Assembly: GCA_903930345.1 (NCBI GenBank)
Contig: CAIYYI010000601.1
Span: 1-32,627 of the forward strand
Length of the DNA: 32,627 nt
Direction of reading: 5' to 3'
Source of the DNA: an uncultured Verrucomicrobiota bacterium
GTDB taxonomy: Bacteria > Verrucomicrobiota > Verrucomicrobiia > Limisphaerales > CAIYYI01
The stretch's first letter is position 1; each line of letters begins with the position of its first letter. Below the pieces are notes generated by a model that was given only the letters and a program-made list of their open reading frames with translations, was not told the origin of the DNA and did no database searches. The position numbers and the translations under genes were made by a program. Positions 1-7,681 of this stretch are shown here, one piece after another.

Positions 1-117
1 ATAGGGCCCTGCATCGGCGGGACGATCCTTGTGCTGGTAGGGGCAGAGCTTGCCTCGTTCCATGACTTGAATGCGGGCGATTTGATCCAGAATGTCGGCG
101 GGATTGGTGGATTTCAT
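1..117 (-). CDS. N-terminus of an outward-reading gene in the repeat (partial; possibly DUF6788-like)
   Basis: Thirty-nine codons are visible from the ATG at 117-115 and the frame leaves the window open. The peptide starts MKSTNPADILDQIARIQ and continues with VMERGKLCPYQHK and ADAGPY. The 'MERGKL ... GPY' pattern recalls the small DUF6788-type proteins often found beside transposases, but that is from memory and rests on few residues. The same start lies at 32576 on the plus strand in the other repeat copy, so the gene belongs to the repeated element. No Shine-Dalgarno site is seen; the space before the ATG is filled by the palindrome at 122-141. Confidence 0.55.
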   Translation of the reverse strand, partial: MKSTNPADILDQIARIQVMERGKLCPYQHKDRPADAGPY

Positions 118-199
118 ATATGTACCTATGTGCATAGGTACTAACCGCGCAAAATTCAAGCCCTTTCTGTCAAACCTCAGATTTTTGTCCTGCACCCAA
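66..199. repeat. Left copy of a 134-bp terminal inverted repeat
   Basis: The 134 bases here are the reverse complement of 32494-32627 with one mismatch (T at 142, where the other copy read in the same direction has A) and no indel. Inside the window the identity stops sharply at 199/200, which makes that point a likely end of a repeated element. Outward, this copy continues to base 1 and beyond, while the other runs off the right edge, so the full element is longer than 134 bp. It contains the start of an outward-reading gene and a palindrome. A multicopy insertion element or repeat family is the simplest reading; no transposase is visible within the window. Confidence 0.9.
122..141. promoter_or_regulatory. 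9-2-9 palindrome before the repeat-borne gene (left copy)
   Basis: GTACCTATG-TG-CATAGGTAC is a perfect 9-bp inverted repeat with a 2-bp centre, ending 4 bp before the start codon of the minus-strand gene. It is conserved in the right copy at 32552-32571. In that place it could be a repressor operator over the promoter or transcription start, or an mRNA hairpin that hides the start codon. The sequence alone does not decide between these. Confidence 0.5.
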
Positions 200-426
200 T
201 GGCGGCGAGCAGATCAAAAGGGGACAAGGGGGCGGAAGGTTTGGGCTTTGATCTGGATTTGGCGCTCGCTGGTGATGTGGCGCCACTCCGAGCCGAGTCA
301 ATCGCTGCTGAGTTGGACGAGCTTCCCTTGCCCTATCGGTTTGAAGTGCAATCCTTGGCACACATCCATCACCGCCCTCTGCTCGAACACATCAAACGAG
401 TGGGTATTCTTATTTATCCAAAGTGA
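199..426 (+). pseudogene. 5'-truncated MNT-type nucleotidyltransferase remnant
   Basis: The 75-residue frame resembles the C-terminal two thirds of a minimal nucleotidyltransferase (MNT/KNTase fold). A degenerate start of the GS-x-D-x-D motif is visible (S4-R-S-K-G, then D18-L-D20-L-A-L), followed by 'ELDELPLPYRFEVQSL', 'LLEHIKRVG' and 'ILIY', the usual ending of such proteins. The first strand, the helix and the Gly of the GS motif are missing, and the frame begins exactly at the inner edge of the repeat (199/200), so insertion or rearrangement probably removed the 5' end. The apparent ATG at 199 is formed across the junction. MNT proteins often act as antitoxins or toxin-modifying enzymes, which fits the P-loop remnant 14 bp downstream. 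Confidence 0.65.
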
Positions 427-440
427 GAATCCCTTAAGCC

Positions 441-563
441 ATGAAAGTGCCCCGCCTGCGCATGTTCGCCGGCCCCAACGGCTCCGGCAAAAGCACCATC
501 AAGACGCATCGTTACGAACACCGTTTTGACCCCATTGACCCCGCGGGCCGGTTGGTGGCATAG
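441..563 (+). pseudogene. Remnant of a zeta-toxin-like P-loop protein
   Basis: A 40-codon frame starts MKVPRLRMFAGPNGSGKST, a complete Walker A motif (G11-P-N-G-S-G-K-S-T19) with the 'FAGPNGSGKST' context of zeta-toxin/UDP-GlcNAc kinase-like proteins. After residue 21 it passes abruptly to a short tail, 'HRFDPIDPAGRLVA', and stops. The family is normally about 190 residues long, so either the middle was deleted and the tail is the old C-terminus, or the frame was fused to unrelated sequence. No Walker B or substrate-binding segment remains, so activity is not expected. It lies 14 bp after the nucleotidyltransferase remnant, as in a two-gene module, and 12 bp before the next gene. Confidence 0.6.
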
Positions 564-575
564 TCGCGCCTTCAT

Positions 576-1385
576 ATGAATTCTTTATTCAGTCTCAAAG
601 ACGAGGTGGCGGTGGTGATCGGCGCTGGCGGCGTGCTGGCGGGAGCCATTGCCGAGGGCTTTGCCCAGGCCGGCGCCAAAATCGCGGTGCTGGATCTGCG
701 CGAGGAACAGGGCGCGGCCCGGGTCAAATCCATCGAGGCCAAAGGCGGGCTTGCCAAGTTCTTCCAGGTCAATGCCATGGAGCGCGAAAGCTTGAAGAAC
801 GCCCGGCTGGGTGTGGAAGCCGCCTTCGGGCCGGCCACCATCCTGCTGAATGCGGCCGGCGGCAATGATCCGCGCACGACGGTCACGCCGGAAAACCCTT
901 TTGAATCCATCCAATTCGACCTCTGGAAGCGCAATTTCGACCTGAACCTGGCGGCGGGTGCGCTGTTGCCCTGCCAGGAGTTCGGCCCCTCCATGGTGGC
1001 CAACAAGAAGGGCAGCATCATCAACATTGCCAGCGTTTCGGCCCACATTCCGCTCTCCCGCGTGGTGGCCTATTCGGCCGCCAAGGCCGCCGTGCTGAGC
1101 CTCACGCAGTTCCTGGCCCGGGAATGGGCGCCGTTCAACGTGCGCGTTAATTCCATCACGCCCGGGTTCTTCCCGGCCGACCAGAACCGCGCCCTCCTGT
1201 TCAATCCGGATGGCACCCCCACGGCCCGCACGGAGGCGGTCTGGGGCCATACCCCGATGAAGCGTTTCGGTGAAGCCAACGAGTTGGTTGGCGCGGCCGT
1301 TTTCCTGGCCAGCGCTCAGGCGGCCAGCTTTGTCACCGGCTCGGATATCCGGGTGGACGGCGGTTACCTCTGCCAGACGATTTGA
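576..1385 (+). CDS. SDR-family NAD(P)-dependent dehydrogenase (sugar-acid reductase-like)
   Basis: This 269-residue classical short-chain dehydrogenase has the cofactor loop G16-A-G-G-V-L-A-G23 (a slightly unusual TGxxxGxG), an acidic D40 after strand beta-2 that favours NAD(H), N92-A-A-G, the active-site N124, S153 and Y166-xxx-K170, and the C-terminal 'GSDIRVDGGY'. The length and the long insert around 190-215 resemble D-mannonate oxidoreductase or gluconate 5-dehydrogenase-type members, so a role in uronate or sugar-acid metabolism is likely; the exact substrate is inferred. The ATG at 576 has no good Shine-Dalgarno site and lies 12 bp after the toxin-like remnant, so its native upstream region may have been lost. 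A strong terminator follows. Confidence 0.9.
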   Translation: MNSLFSLKDEVAVVIGAGGVLAGAIAEGFAQAGAKIAVLDLREEQGAARVKSIEAKGGLAKFFQVNAMERESLKNARLGVEAAFGPATILLNAAGGNDPRTTVTPENPFESIQFDLWKRNFDLNLAAGALLPCQEFGPSMVANKKGSIINIASVSAHIPLSRVVAYSAAKAAVLSLTQFLAREWAPFNVRVNSITPGFFPADQNRALLFNPDGTPTARTEAVWGHTPMKRFGEANELVGAAVFLASAQAASFVTGSDIRVDGGYLCQTI

Positions 1386-1404
1386 TCCTTCTTTGATCGG
1401 CTTT

Positions 1405-1441
1405 GGCGGCTGTCGCGGGCGACCGTGGCAGCCGCCTTTTT
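1405..1441 (+). terminator. Rho-independent terminator after the SDR gene
   Basis: An 8-bp perfect stem GGCGGCTG/CAGCCGCC (1405-1412 with 1429-1436) is followed at once by TTTTT. It begins 20 bp after the SDR stop codon and separates that gene from the beta-propeller gene. Confidence 0.8.
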
Positions 1442-1499
1442 GCGTTTCCGGGGCGGTAATAGCTTGCCCGTGACCAACGGGCTTTCCATAATTCCCGTC

Positions 1500-3011
1500 A
1501 TGGACCCTGCATCATCTGCCGTCAAAGCACTGTGGTTGGCACTGTGTGTGGGAGGTTTGGGCCAGGCGGTGGCGGATGACCAGCCCCAATGGGGAGCCCG
1601 CCACAGCCGCAACATGGCCTCGGCGGAGACCGGGTTGCCAACGCGGTTCGATCCGCGCACCGGCCAGAACCTGCGCTGGCAAATCCCGCTGGGCACCGCC
1701 TGTTACGCCACCCCGGTTGTGGCCGGTGGCCGGGTCTTCATCGGCACCAATAACGGTGATCCGCGCGACCCGCGCCATCGCGGGGATCGCGGCGTGCTGT
1801 TCTGTCTGGATGAGAAAGACGGGCGATTGCACTGGCAATTGGTTGTTCCCAAGCTCACGCCCGATCCCTATTGGGACTGCCCCATTGTCGGCATCACCGG
1901 CAGCGCCGTGGTGGAGGGGGAACGGGTGTATCTGGTCAGCAACCGTGGCGAGGTGCTATGCCTGGACCTCCAGGGCCAAACCAATGGCAATGATGGGCTG
2001 TACCGGGAGGAGGGTCAGCACCAGGCCCTGCGCGGGGATCCGCCCATGGAGGTGGGCCGCTTGGATGCCGACATTCTCTGGTGCTTTGACATGCGCGCAG
2101 AGGTGGGGGCCTATACCCATGATTCCGCCAACATCTCCCCCTTGCTGCTCGGTGATCATCTGTGCGTCACCACCCCCAACGGCGTGGACCGCACCCACCG
2201 TCACCGACCCAGCCCGGAGGCACCCGGTCTGATCGTGCTGGATAAACTGACCGGCCGGTTGGTGGCCAAGGATGCCACCGGCATCGGTGCCCGCGTGTTT
2301 CACAGCAGTTTTTCCTCCCCGTCCGCCGGGACGGTCAACGGACAGGCGGCCATCTTTTACGGTGGTGGCGATGGCGTGGTCTATGCCTTTGCAGCCATCA
2401 CCAATGCGCCAACGACAGGTGCGGTGGCGATCTTGCGCGAGTTGTGGCGGTTTGATTGCGATCCCGCCGGTCCCAAGCAGAACATCTCCCAGTACCAGGG
2501 TAACCGGCGTGAAAGCCCCAGCAACATCCTGGGGTTTCCGGTCCCGTATGAAGACGGTCTTCTGGTGGCTGCCGGGGGCGACCCCTGGCATGGGAAACGC
2601 GAGGCCTGGCTCAAGTGTTTCGCCACCTCCGGGCAGGGAGACATCACCGCCACTGCCCTGCGCTGGTCGCTGCCCTTGCAACGACATTCCATCGCCACCC
2701 CTGCCATCCGCCAGGGGTTGGTGTTCATCACTGATTTTGGCCGGATGCTGCATGCCGTGGACCTGGCCACCGGGCGCGAGCTTTGGACGCACGAGACCGA
2801 GGGGGAGATCTGGAGTTCACCGCTGGTTGCGGATGGCAAAGTCTATGTGGCCGGCAAGCGGGGAGATTTTTGGGTGCTGGCGGCGCAGCGGACCAAACAG
2901 GTTTTGCACCGGGTGGATTTTCCGGACGAACTGAATGGCTCCCCGGTGGCGGCCAACGGCGTGCTGTACGTGGCCACCATGCGAAAACTGTACGCCTTTC
3001 GCCAGCCGTGA
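1500..3011 (+). CDS. Exported PQQ-type beta-propeller repeat protein
   Basis: The protein (503 residues from this ATG) begins with a signal peptide, about residues 1-25, hydrophobic 'ALWLALCVGGLG' with a likely cut after AVA. The rest is built of beta-propeller blades like those of BamB and PQQ-dependent dehydrogenases: repeated 'ATPVVAGGRVFIGT', 'GVLFCLDEKDGRLHWQ', 'SAVVEGERVYLVSNRGEVLCLD', 'SSPLVADGKVYVAGKRG' and 'GSPVAANGVLYVAT'. No cytochrome domain is present, so it is more likely a scaffold or binding protein than a complete quinoprotein dehydrogenase. An in-frame upstream ATG at 1425 lies inside the terminator stem-loop and would bury the signal peptide, so 1500 is preferred. It converges on lepB with 19 bp between stops. 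Confidence 0.85.
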   Translation: MDPASSAVKALWLALCVGGLGQAVADDQPQWGARHSRNMASAETGLPTRFDPRTGQNLRWQIPLGTACYATPVVAGGRVFIGTNNGDPRDPRHRGDRGVLFCLDEKDGRLHWQLVVPKLTPDPYWDCPIVGITGSAVVEGERVYLVSNRGEVLCLDLQGQTNGNDGLYREEGQHQALRGDPPMEVGRLDADILWCFDMRAEVGAYTHDSANISPLLLGDHLCVTTPNGVDRTHRHRPSPEAPGLIVLDKLTGRLVAKDATGIGARVFHSSFSSPSAGTVNGQAAIFYGGGDGVVYAFAAITNAPTTGAVAILRELWRFDCDPAGPKQNISQYQGNRRESPSNILGFPVPYEDGLLVAAGGDPWHGKREAWLKCFATSGQGDITATALRWSLPLQRHSIATPAIRQGLVFITDFGRMLHAVDLATGRELWTHETEGEIWSSPLVADGKVYVAGKRGDFWVLAAQRTKQVLHRVDFPDELNGSPVAANGVLYVATMRKLYAFRQP

Positions 3012-3030
3012 GGGGTAATCCAGAGGCGGA

Positions 3031-3741
3031 CTACTGCAAACTGGAGAGAAACCGGCTCCAACGCGGCTGGTAGGTGTCCAGCTTGTTGAACGAAACCATC
3101 ACCCCCTGCGCCCGCCCGATGATCCGGTCCCGCTCCACAAACCCGATAAACCGTGAGTCCTTGCTGTTATCCCGGTTGTCACCCAACACAAAGTAATGCC
3201 CCGCTGGAACGGTGGTTTTGGGGAAATTCCTGACGGCTGCGATTTGCGGGATGCCCATGACCGCATGCGGCTTGTGAGGCAGTGCTTCGGTGGCAAATAC
3301 TGAATGAGATTTGAGCGGGCTGCCCAGGTCCTGGGTCACCTGTTCAGGAAGCGGTGAATAGCTCACCTGTTCATCATTCAGAAAGAGCGCGTTATTGCGC
3401 AATTCAACCGAATCCCCCGGCAATCCGATCACGCGCTTGACCAGGCGAATATTGTCCTCCGGCGAAAAAAACACCACGATGTCTCCGCTTTGGGGGGCGG
3501 ACCACCGGGCCAATCGGTGCCGGGTGAGCGGCACCCGCAGGTCATATGCGGCCTTGTTCACATAGACCAAATCCCCTTCGAGAATGGTCGGGTTCATTGA
3601 GCCGGTCGGCACCCAGTTCCAATCCGCCAGCACGGACCGCACCGGGATGACCACGAACAAAAAGAAGTAGGTGGTTCCCCGCCACTCGCGCCACTGGCGT
3701 TTCAGCCAGGCCTGGAGGTTCGCTTTGGTTGGCCGATGCAT
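3031..3741 (-). CDS. lepB: Signal peptidase I
   Basis: This 236-residue serine-lysine protease cleaves signal peptides from exported proteins at the outer face of the inner membrane. One N-terminal membrane segment (about residues 23-39) precedes the catalytic serine in 'PTGSMNPTI' (S48), the general-base lysine in 'RLVKRVIGLPGD' (K102), and the conserved box 'GDNRDNSKDSRFIGFV' near the C-terminus. All family boxes are intact. The reading frame is open for 20 more codons upstream to an ATG at 3801; the shorter start gives the usual short cytoplasmic tail. No Shine-Dalgarno site is visible at either. It is a housekeeping gene among many exported-protein genes and does not look like part of an operon. 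Confidence 0.95.
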   Translation of the reverse strand: MHRPTKANLQAWLKRQWREWRGTTYFFLFVVIPVRSVLADWNWVPTGSMNPTILEGDLVYVNKAAYDLRVPLTRHRLARWSAPQSGDIVVFFSPEDNIRLVKRVIGLPGDSVELRNNALFLNDEQVSYSPLPEQVTQDLGSPLKSHSVFATEALPHKPHAVMGIPQIAAVRNFPKTTVPAGHYFVLGDNRDNSKDSRFIGFVERDRIIGRAQGVMVSFNKLDTYQPRWSRFLSSLQ

Positions 3742-3936
3742 AACAGGAGATTGGACACGGGCACAGCCAAGGTGTTCAACGCCGGTGCCTGCGCTTGGCA
3801 AGGGTGGTCTGTTTTCACCCGTCCCATTTTCAGCGATTATCCAGCGACGTCACTGTCGGCCCGCCGGGCTCTGGAATGAGAAAAACGACAATTGCCGGAT
3901 TCAGGCAACAGCGGTAATCTCACCCACCTAAATCAC

Positions 3937-4110
3937 ATGAACACATCATCGGGTAACATCCAGTTCCTGGCCGTTTTGGCGGCCATGGCGGCCATCGCTT
4001 CAGCCATCTTCTGGATGGTGGTTGGCTGGCGGGCCATGCGGGCGCATGAACGCATCGCCGAAGCCTCCGAACAGGCCGCGCGAAAAGTCAGGGACAACAA
4101 CCAGGCCTGA
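3937..4110 (+). CDS. Small single-span membrane protein, unknown function
   Basis: A 57-residue protein is predicted from the ATG at 3937. It has one strong hydrophobic helix (about residues 9-31, rich in A, I, V, M and W) followed by a short charged amphipathic tail 'RAHERIAEASEQAARKVRDN', a typical layout for a small membrane anchor or regulator. The hydrophobic run followed by a balanced-charge helix is hard to explain by chance. The frame is open 15 codons further upstream (ATG at 3892), but that part has no protein-like character. It sits alone, divergent from lepB. I do not recognise a family. Confidence 0.55.
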   Translation: MNTSSGNIQFLAVLAAMAAIASAIFWMVVGWRAMRAHERIAEASEQAARKVRDNNQA

Positions 4111-4190
4111 CTGTTGTTCAGAGCCGGCGATCTGCCTGAGCTTGTCCGGGGGCAGTTGGGTGAGTGCCCGGGAAGGGCAGATGGCACTGG

Positions 4191-7064
4191 TTACCTGGCC
4201 AGCTTTCCCCGGTACACCCGGGCGCGGGTGCCGAACAGGTTCAGCGTCAGCACGTTCTTCCCGTATCGCACCCACAACGGGGTGGTGTCCGCCACGCCCT
4301 GGAAGGGATGGAAAGCCACCACGGCGATTTCGCGGCCCTTGACGGCACCCGTGACGAAGGGGCGTTTCTCATGGATCACATCCGGCAACGTCCCCCCGTT
4401 GGCGGGGGGTTGGTACCACGTTTTGCCGCTGTCCAGGCTGTATTCGAAATCGACGCGCTGCCCACCGTTCACCACTCCCGCAATCTGCGCGTACTTCCAG
4501 GCTCCCAGGGCATAGTAGTCCGCCGCAAACGCCATGTTGTACGGGTACCAGGTGCGGTTGGTGCCAATGGCGGTGCCCGGCACGTCCGGATGCCATTCCC
4601 CGCGGTCGTCCTTGTAGTCCACACAGTACCGGAGCGTGCTGAAAATGCCATCCGGGCTGCCATCGGAGGTTCCGTGGGCGTCCCACAGGTAGGCGCCATC
4701 GGCTTCCAGCAGCCCGAATATCCCCAGCGCCTCATTGTAGTTGGGGCTCACCAGCAGGCGATCCTTGAAGATGGCCAGGCCGGGTGGATGGGTGGTTCGC
4801 GTGGGATAGGCGATGCGCGGGTGCTCGTAGTTGCCCTCCAGGATATCCATGCCGAACCAGATCAGCGGCTTGCCCTGGTTGCACGGCAGACGCCGGTTCA
4901 GGCGCGTGGTGTGGATGGCGGCCGGCACGAAGTAATCCAGCGAGAAGGTCTCATACGGTTTGATGTAGCCAAAGAGGTTGTCGAAATAGACACAGATGGA
5001 GACCGCCGTGAGTTCCTCGGCCAGGCTGGTTGGCTGATCGTTGACCACCACCTTCCGCAGCAACGTCTGGTTGCCGGCTTTCGTGGCCACCTCCAGATCG
5101 TCGTAGTGGGACAGCGCCGTTTTCCAGATCGAATCAGGGGTCCAGCGATCCCGGCCCACGAAACTGAAGCGGTATGGCGGCGGGTTCCAGAAATCGGCGA
5201 GCTTGAGGGTGGGGTTGACGCGCTTCGCCTCCTGGGCGAACAGGCAGAGGCGCTCAATGGTCGCCGTCTGGTAATCGTTGTGCCAGAATTCCTCGTCCAG
5301 AAAGATGTAATCGTATTGGGAGGCGATGGCGGCCTTTTTTATGGCATGGGCCGGGTCCGACTGCATGAAGGTGTTTTCCGTGGGTGAGATATGCGGGTCA
5401 CCGCTTGGCTTCTCTCCGATGCCCTGGTTGAAATAACTGCCGATGGTCAGGAGCCGCTGCCGGGGCGGCAGTCCGTTCCGTACCCCGCCGCCGCCGGTGA
5501 AATGGGTGATGCCATGCCGCTGGTACCCTGCCACCGTATCCTGCTGGCTGAACAGGTTCAGGCATAGAACCTTGTTGGTGGGCAGGTGGAATTCCGGAAA
5601 ACGCTGGGAGAAAAACGGCAGCCGGTCCTCCCTGGCATAGGAAAACCATTTGGGCGACTCTTTGACCTCGGTGAGCGCGCCCGTGGCCCCGCGTGGGACT
5701 TTGGCCTTGCGGGTGGAGGCACGGCCACCGACCCAGACCATGGCGGAGCAGGCCTGCTTGCCGGAATCCTTCGCCCAGAAATCATTCAGGTTTTTCGGTT
5801 GGCTGATTTCGTACAGGTGAACCAGATACAGGCTGTTGGGCTCGACTTCCAGGCGGCTGATGGGTTGGCCAGCCGTGGAGGTGCCCTGGAGATCCCAGTT
5901 GACGTAATAATAGCAGTTCTTGTCCGCTGGCTGATACCGGGCCACGTTGCTGAGGAGGCACTTGTCGCCCTGCTGTTCCACCACCAGGTCAAGTTTGTTG
6001 GTGTCGGTGGAATCGCACCAGAAGAGCTTGTTTTTCCCCGCCGGGGTGGCCCATCTGGTTTTGGCTTTGGCAAGTTGGGCAGCGGGCACCGGCGGCGGGG
6101 CGATGGGCACCCATTGGATGTCTTTGATGGTCATCGCGGTGCCATCGTGCTTTTCCTGTTTGGTGGCCGGGGAGTACACCCAGGTTTTAAGGGTGCCCTT
6201 TTTCGTGTCGATTTCGAATAGCCGGACCGGATTCGAGAGCTTGTCGTGGTAGCATTGCAGGAACTGGTGAATCGGGTTGCCGTTGGTGCCCAAGTCGGTC
6301 CGGAAGGCATTGGTGCCGACATGCCCGCTGAACACCAGCCGGACGTTGGGATATTGTTGCAGGTGGTCAAAGACGAATTGAGGGCTGTTGTTGCCGTAGC
6401 CCCCCTTGGTCTGTTCGATGCCCCCTTTGGAGTTCAGGTGGGAATGGGTGAGAGTGATGGCGTTGTGGTGGGGGTGCTGCTGCAGGACGGTTTCCGCCCA
6501 GGCCACCGCCCCGGTGCGTGCCCACAATTCCAGGTTGAGCACCAGCCAATCCAGCCCGCCCGCGCGGAAAGTGTGGCAGGCGTTGTCGATCTGCCCCGGT
6601 TGATAGACGCTTTCCAACGCCTTGAAGCGGGCGAGAGGAAAGAAGGCGTTGTAGGTGGTGGTGATCCGCAGGTTGCTGTTGACGTTGCCGGGCGCGGCGC
6701 TGCCCCCGACCTTGACGGCGGCGGTGTCGTGATTGCCCAGAGCGCAGGCGTAGGGGAGGCCGGCCTTGTCCAGCACCGTAAATGCCGCGCTGGCCCGCCC
6801 GGCCTGGAGGTGGTCCGGAGTGTCCCAGTTCATCAGATCGCCGACATGGAGGACCATTTTGAGGTTCAGGGAGCGCCGTTGCTTCACCAGCCATTCCAGG
6901 CGATTCTGCAAACGGGCGTCGCCCTCCTGGAGCACCTCCTGTTGGGAATCCGGGATGACGGCCAGGGTGAACTTGTCCTCCGCGCTCGCGGCTAGGGCGA
7001 ACCAGACACCGAGGAGCAGGCTGGCGGTTTTGGTGGCAAAGGAAAGGGAAGGTTTGGGAGGCAT
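4191..7064 (-). CDS. Exported calcineurin-like metallophosphoesterase with a large unidentified C-terminal region
   Basis: The predicted 957-residue protein has a signal peptide (residues 1-28, 'TASLLLGVWFALAASA') and an N-terminal metallophosphoesterase domain with the metal-ligand motifs D39-x-Q41, G75-D76, G110-N-H-D113, 'HSHLN' and 'FSGHVG'. That domain ends near residue 330. The remaining ~600 residues do not match a family I know. They contain 'YDYIFLDEEFWHND' around residues 583-595, many aromatic residues and a beta-rich C-terminal end, which is suggestive of a glycosidase-like barrel plus a jelly-roll. It could remove phosphate from a phosphorylated glycan and bind or cut the glycan, but that is inference. 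ATG 7064 was chosen over the open extension to 7193 because it places the signal peptide at the N-terminus. Confidence 0.8.
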   Translation of the reverse strand: MPPKPSLSFATKTASLLLGVWFALAASAEDKFTLAVIPDSQQEVLQEGDARLQNRLEWLVKQRRSLNLKMVLHVGDLMNWDTPDHLQAGRASAAFTVLDKAGLPYACALGNHDTAAVKVGGSAAPGNVNSNLRITTTYNAFFPLARFKALESVYQPGQIDNACHTFRAGGLDWLVLNLELWARTGAVAWAETVLQQHPHHNAITLTHSHLNSKGGIEQTKGGYGNNSPQFVFDHLQQYPNVRLVFSGHVGTNAFRTDLGTNGNPIHQFLQCYHDKLSNPVRLFEIDTKKGTLKTWVYSPATKQEKHDGTAMTIKDIQWVPIAPPPVPAAQLAKAKTRWATPAGKNKLFWCDSTDTNKLDLVVEQQGDKCLLSNVARYQPADKNCYYYVNWDLQGTSTAGQPISRLEVEPNSLYLVHLYEISQPKNLNDFWAKDSGKQACSAMVWVGGRASTRKAKVPRGATGALTEVKESPKWFSYAREDRLPFFSQRFPEFHLPTNKVLCLNLFSQQDTVAGYQRHGITHFTGGGGVRNGLPPRQRLLTIGSYFNQGIGEKPSGDPHISPTENTFMQSDPAHAIKKAAIASQYDYIFLDEEFWHNDYQTATIERLCLFAQEAKRVNPTLKLADFWNPPPYRFSFVGRDRWTPDSIWKTALSHYDDLEVATKAGNQTLLRKVVVNDQPTSLAEELTAVSICVYFDNLFGYIKPYETFSLDYFVPAAIHTTRLNRRLPCNQGKPLIWFGMDILEGNYEHPRIAYPTRTTHPPGLAIFKDRLLVSPNYNEALGIFGLLEADGAYLWDAHGTSDGSPDGIFSTLRYCVDYKDDRGEWHPDVPGTAIGTNRTWYPYNMAFAADYYALGAWKYAQIAGVVNGGQRVDFEYSLDSGKTWYQPPANGGTLPDVIHEKRPFVTGAVKGREIAVVAFHPFQGVADTTPLWVRYGKNVLTLNLFGTRARVYRGKLAR

Positions 7065-7372
7065 GGGAAAGTTGGTTTGGGGAAGGATGGGGGAGATCGC
7101 CGTTTGGGCGCACGACCATGCCTCAACGACCAAAGCGGTCGGTGTCAAAGTACGGCTCAGGGATGGACGACGCCTCACGGGAAGCGAAATCATGGATGGA
7201 ATATGGACGCTGGGACAGCGTTTCTATTCAAAGGAGGAGGGAAGAACTGAGAGAAGACCCGGACAATGCCGGTTTGGGACGAAGCAAGGGCCAGGAAGCA
7301 GGCCAACTGTTTTTGACTCCGAACCCAAGGGCAGGCGATGGCACCTGCCGCAATACCGCAAAAACCGAAATC
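7065..7372. other. Gene-free spacer between the phosphoesterase gene and infA
   Basis: No convincing gene, tRNA or promoter was found. The only structure is a short hairpin at 7330-7349 (GGCAGGCG with CACCTGCC, one G-T pair), 24 bp after the infA stop. It lacks a T-run in either direction, so it is not called a terminator. The segment must contain the promoter of the phosphoesterase gene. Confidence 0.4.
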
Positions 7373-7588
7373 CTACCGACAACGCCAAACGATGCGCGCT
7401 TTAGTCAAATCGTAGGGGGACATCTCCATTTTCACACGGTCACCCACGGTCAGGCGAACCCAGCGCTTGCGCATTTTGCCACAGATAGTGGCCAGGACCA
7501 AGTGCTTGTTGTCGAGTTCCACCCGAAACATGGTGCCAGGCAGGACAGTTCGCACGCAACCTTCGACTTCGAGGTGTTGTTCTTTCAT
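7373..7588 (-). CDS. infA: Translation initiation factor IF-1
   Basis: The 71-residue S1/OB-fold protein contains the family signature: '[19 protein letters not shown]', '[20 protein letters not shown]' and '[16 protein letters not shown]'. IF-1 binds the 30S A-site with IF-2 and IF-3 during initiation. Length and motifs match typical IF-1, with the start [10 protein letters not shown] replacing the usual MAKEDxIExEG; the acidic residues are partly lost and it starts with a Lys, as in IF-1 paralogues of some phyla. The open frame reaches 21 codons further upstream, but this start fits the family. The gene is not next to ribosomal protein genes; it follows the RNA-binding protein gene with a terminator between them. 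Confidence 0.9.
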   Translation of the reverse strand: MKEQHLEVEGCVRTVLPGTMFRVELDNKHLVLATICGKMRKRWVRLTVGDRVKMEMSPYDLTKARIVWRCR

Positions 7589-7624
7589 CACAGGAGGATC
7601 GGCACTGGGGGAAAACGAAACCGG

Positions 7625-7663
7625 AAAAGAAAAAGGCGGAGTTCGGTTCACCCGAACCCCGCC
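7625..7663 (-). terminator. Rho-independent terminator after the RRM gene
   Basis: Read on the minus strand, a 12-bp stem GGCGGGGTTCGG/CCGAACTCCGCC with one G-T pair and a GTGA tetraloop is followed by TTTTTCTTTT. It lies between the RRM gene stop (7682) and the infA start (7588), so the two genes are probably separate transcripts or coupled only through read-through. Confidence 0.88.
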
Positions 7664-7681
7664 ATGAAAATTCCTTGGGAA

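Noticed and set aside
92..529. A 145-codon plus-strand frame starting inside the left repeat
   Set aside because: Its start is the antisense of the repeat-borne gene, and the later part is out of frame with the nucleotidyltransferase remnant.
4164..5387. A 407-codon plus-strand frame over the phosphoesterase gene
   Set aside because: It overlaps the strongly supported minus-strand gene and shows no start-site or domain support.
7330..7349. Hairpin after infA as a terminator
   Set aside because: The stem has no following T-run in either direction.
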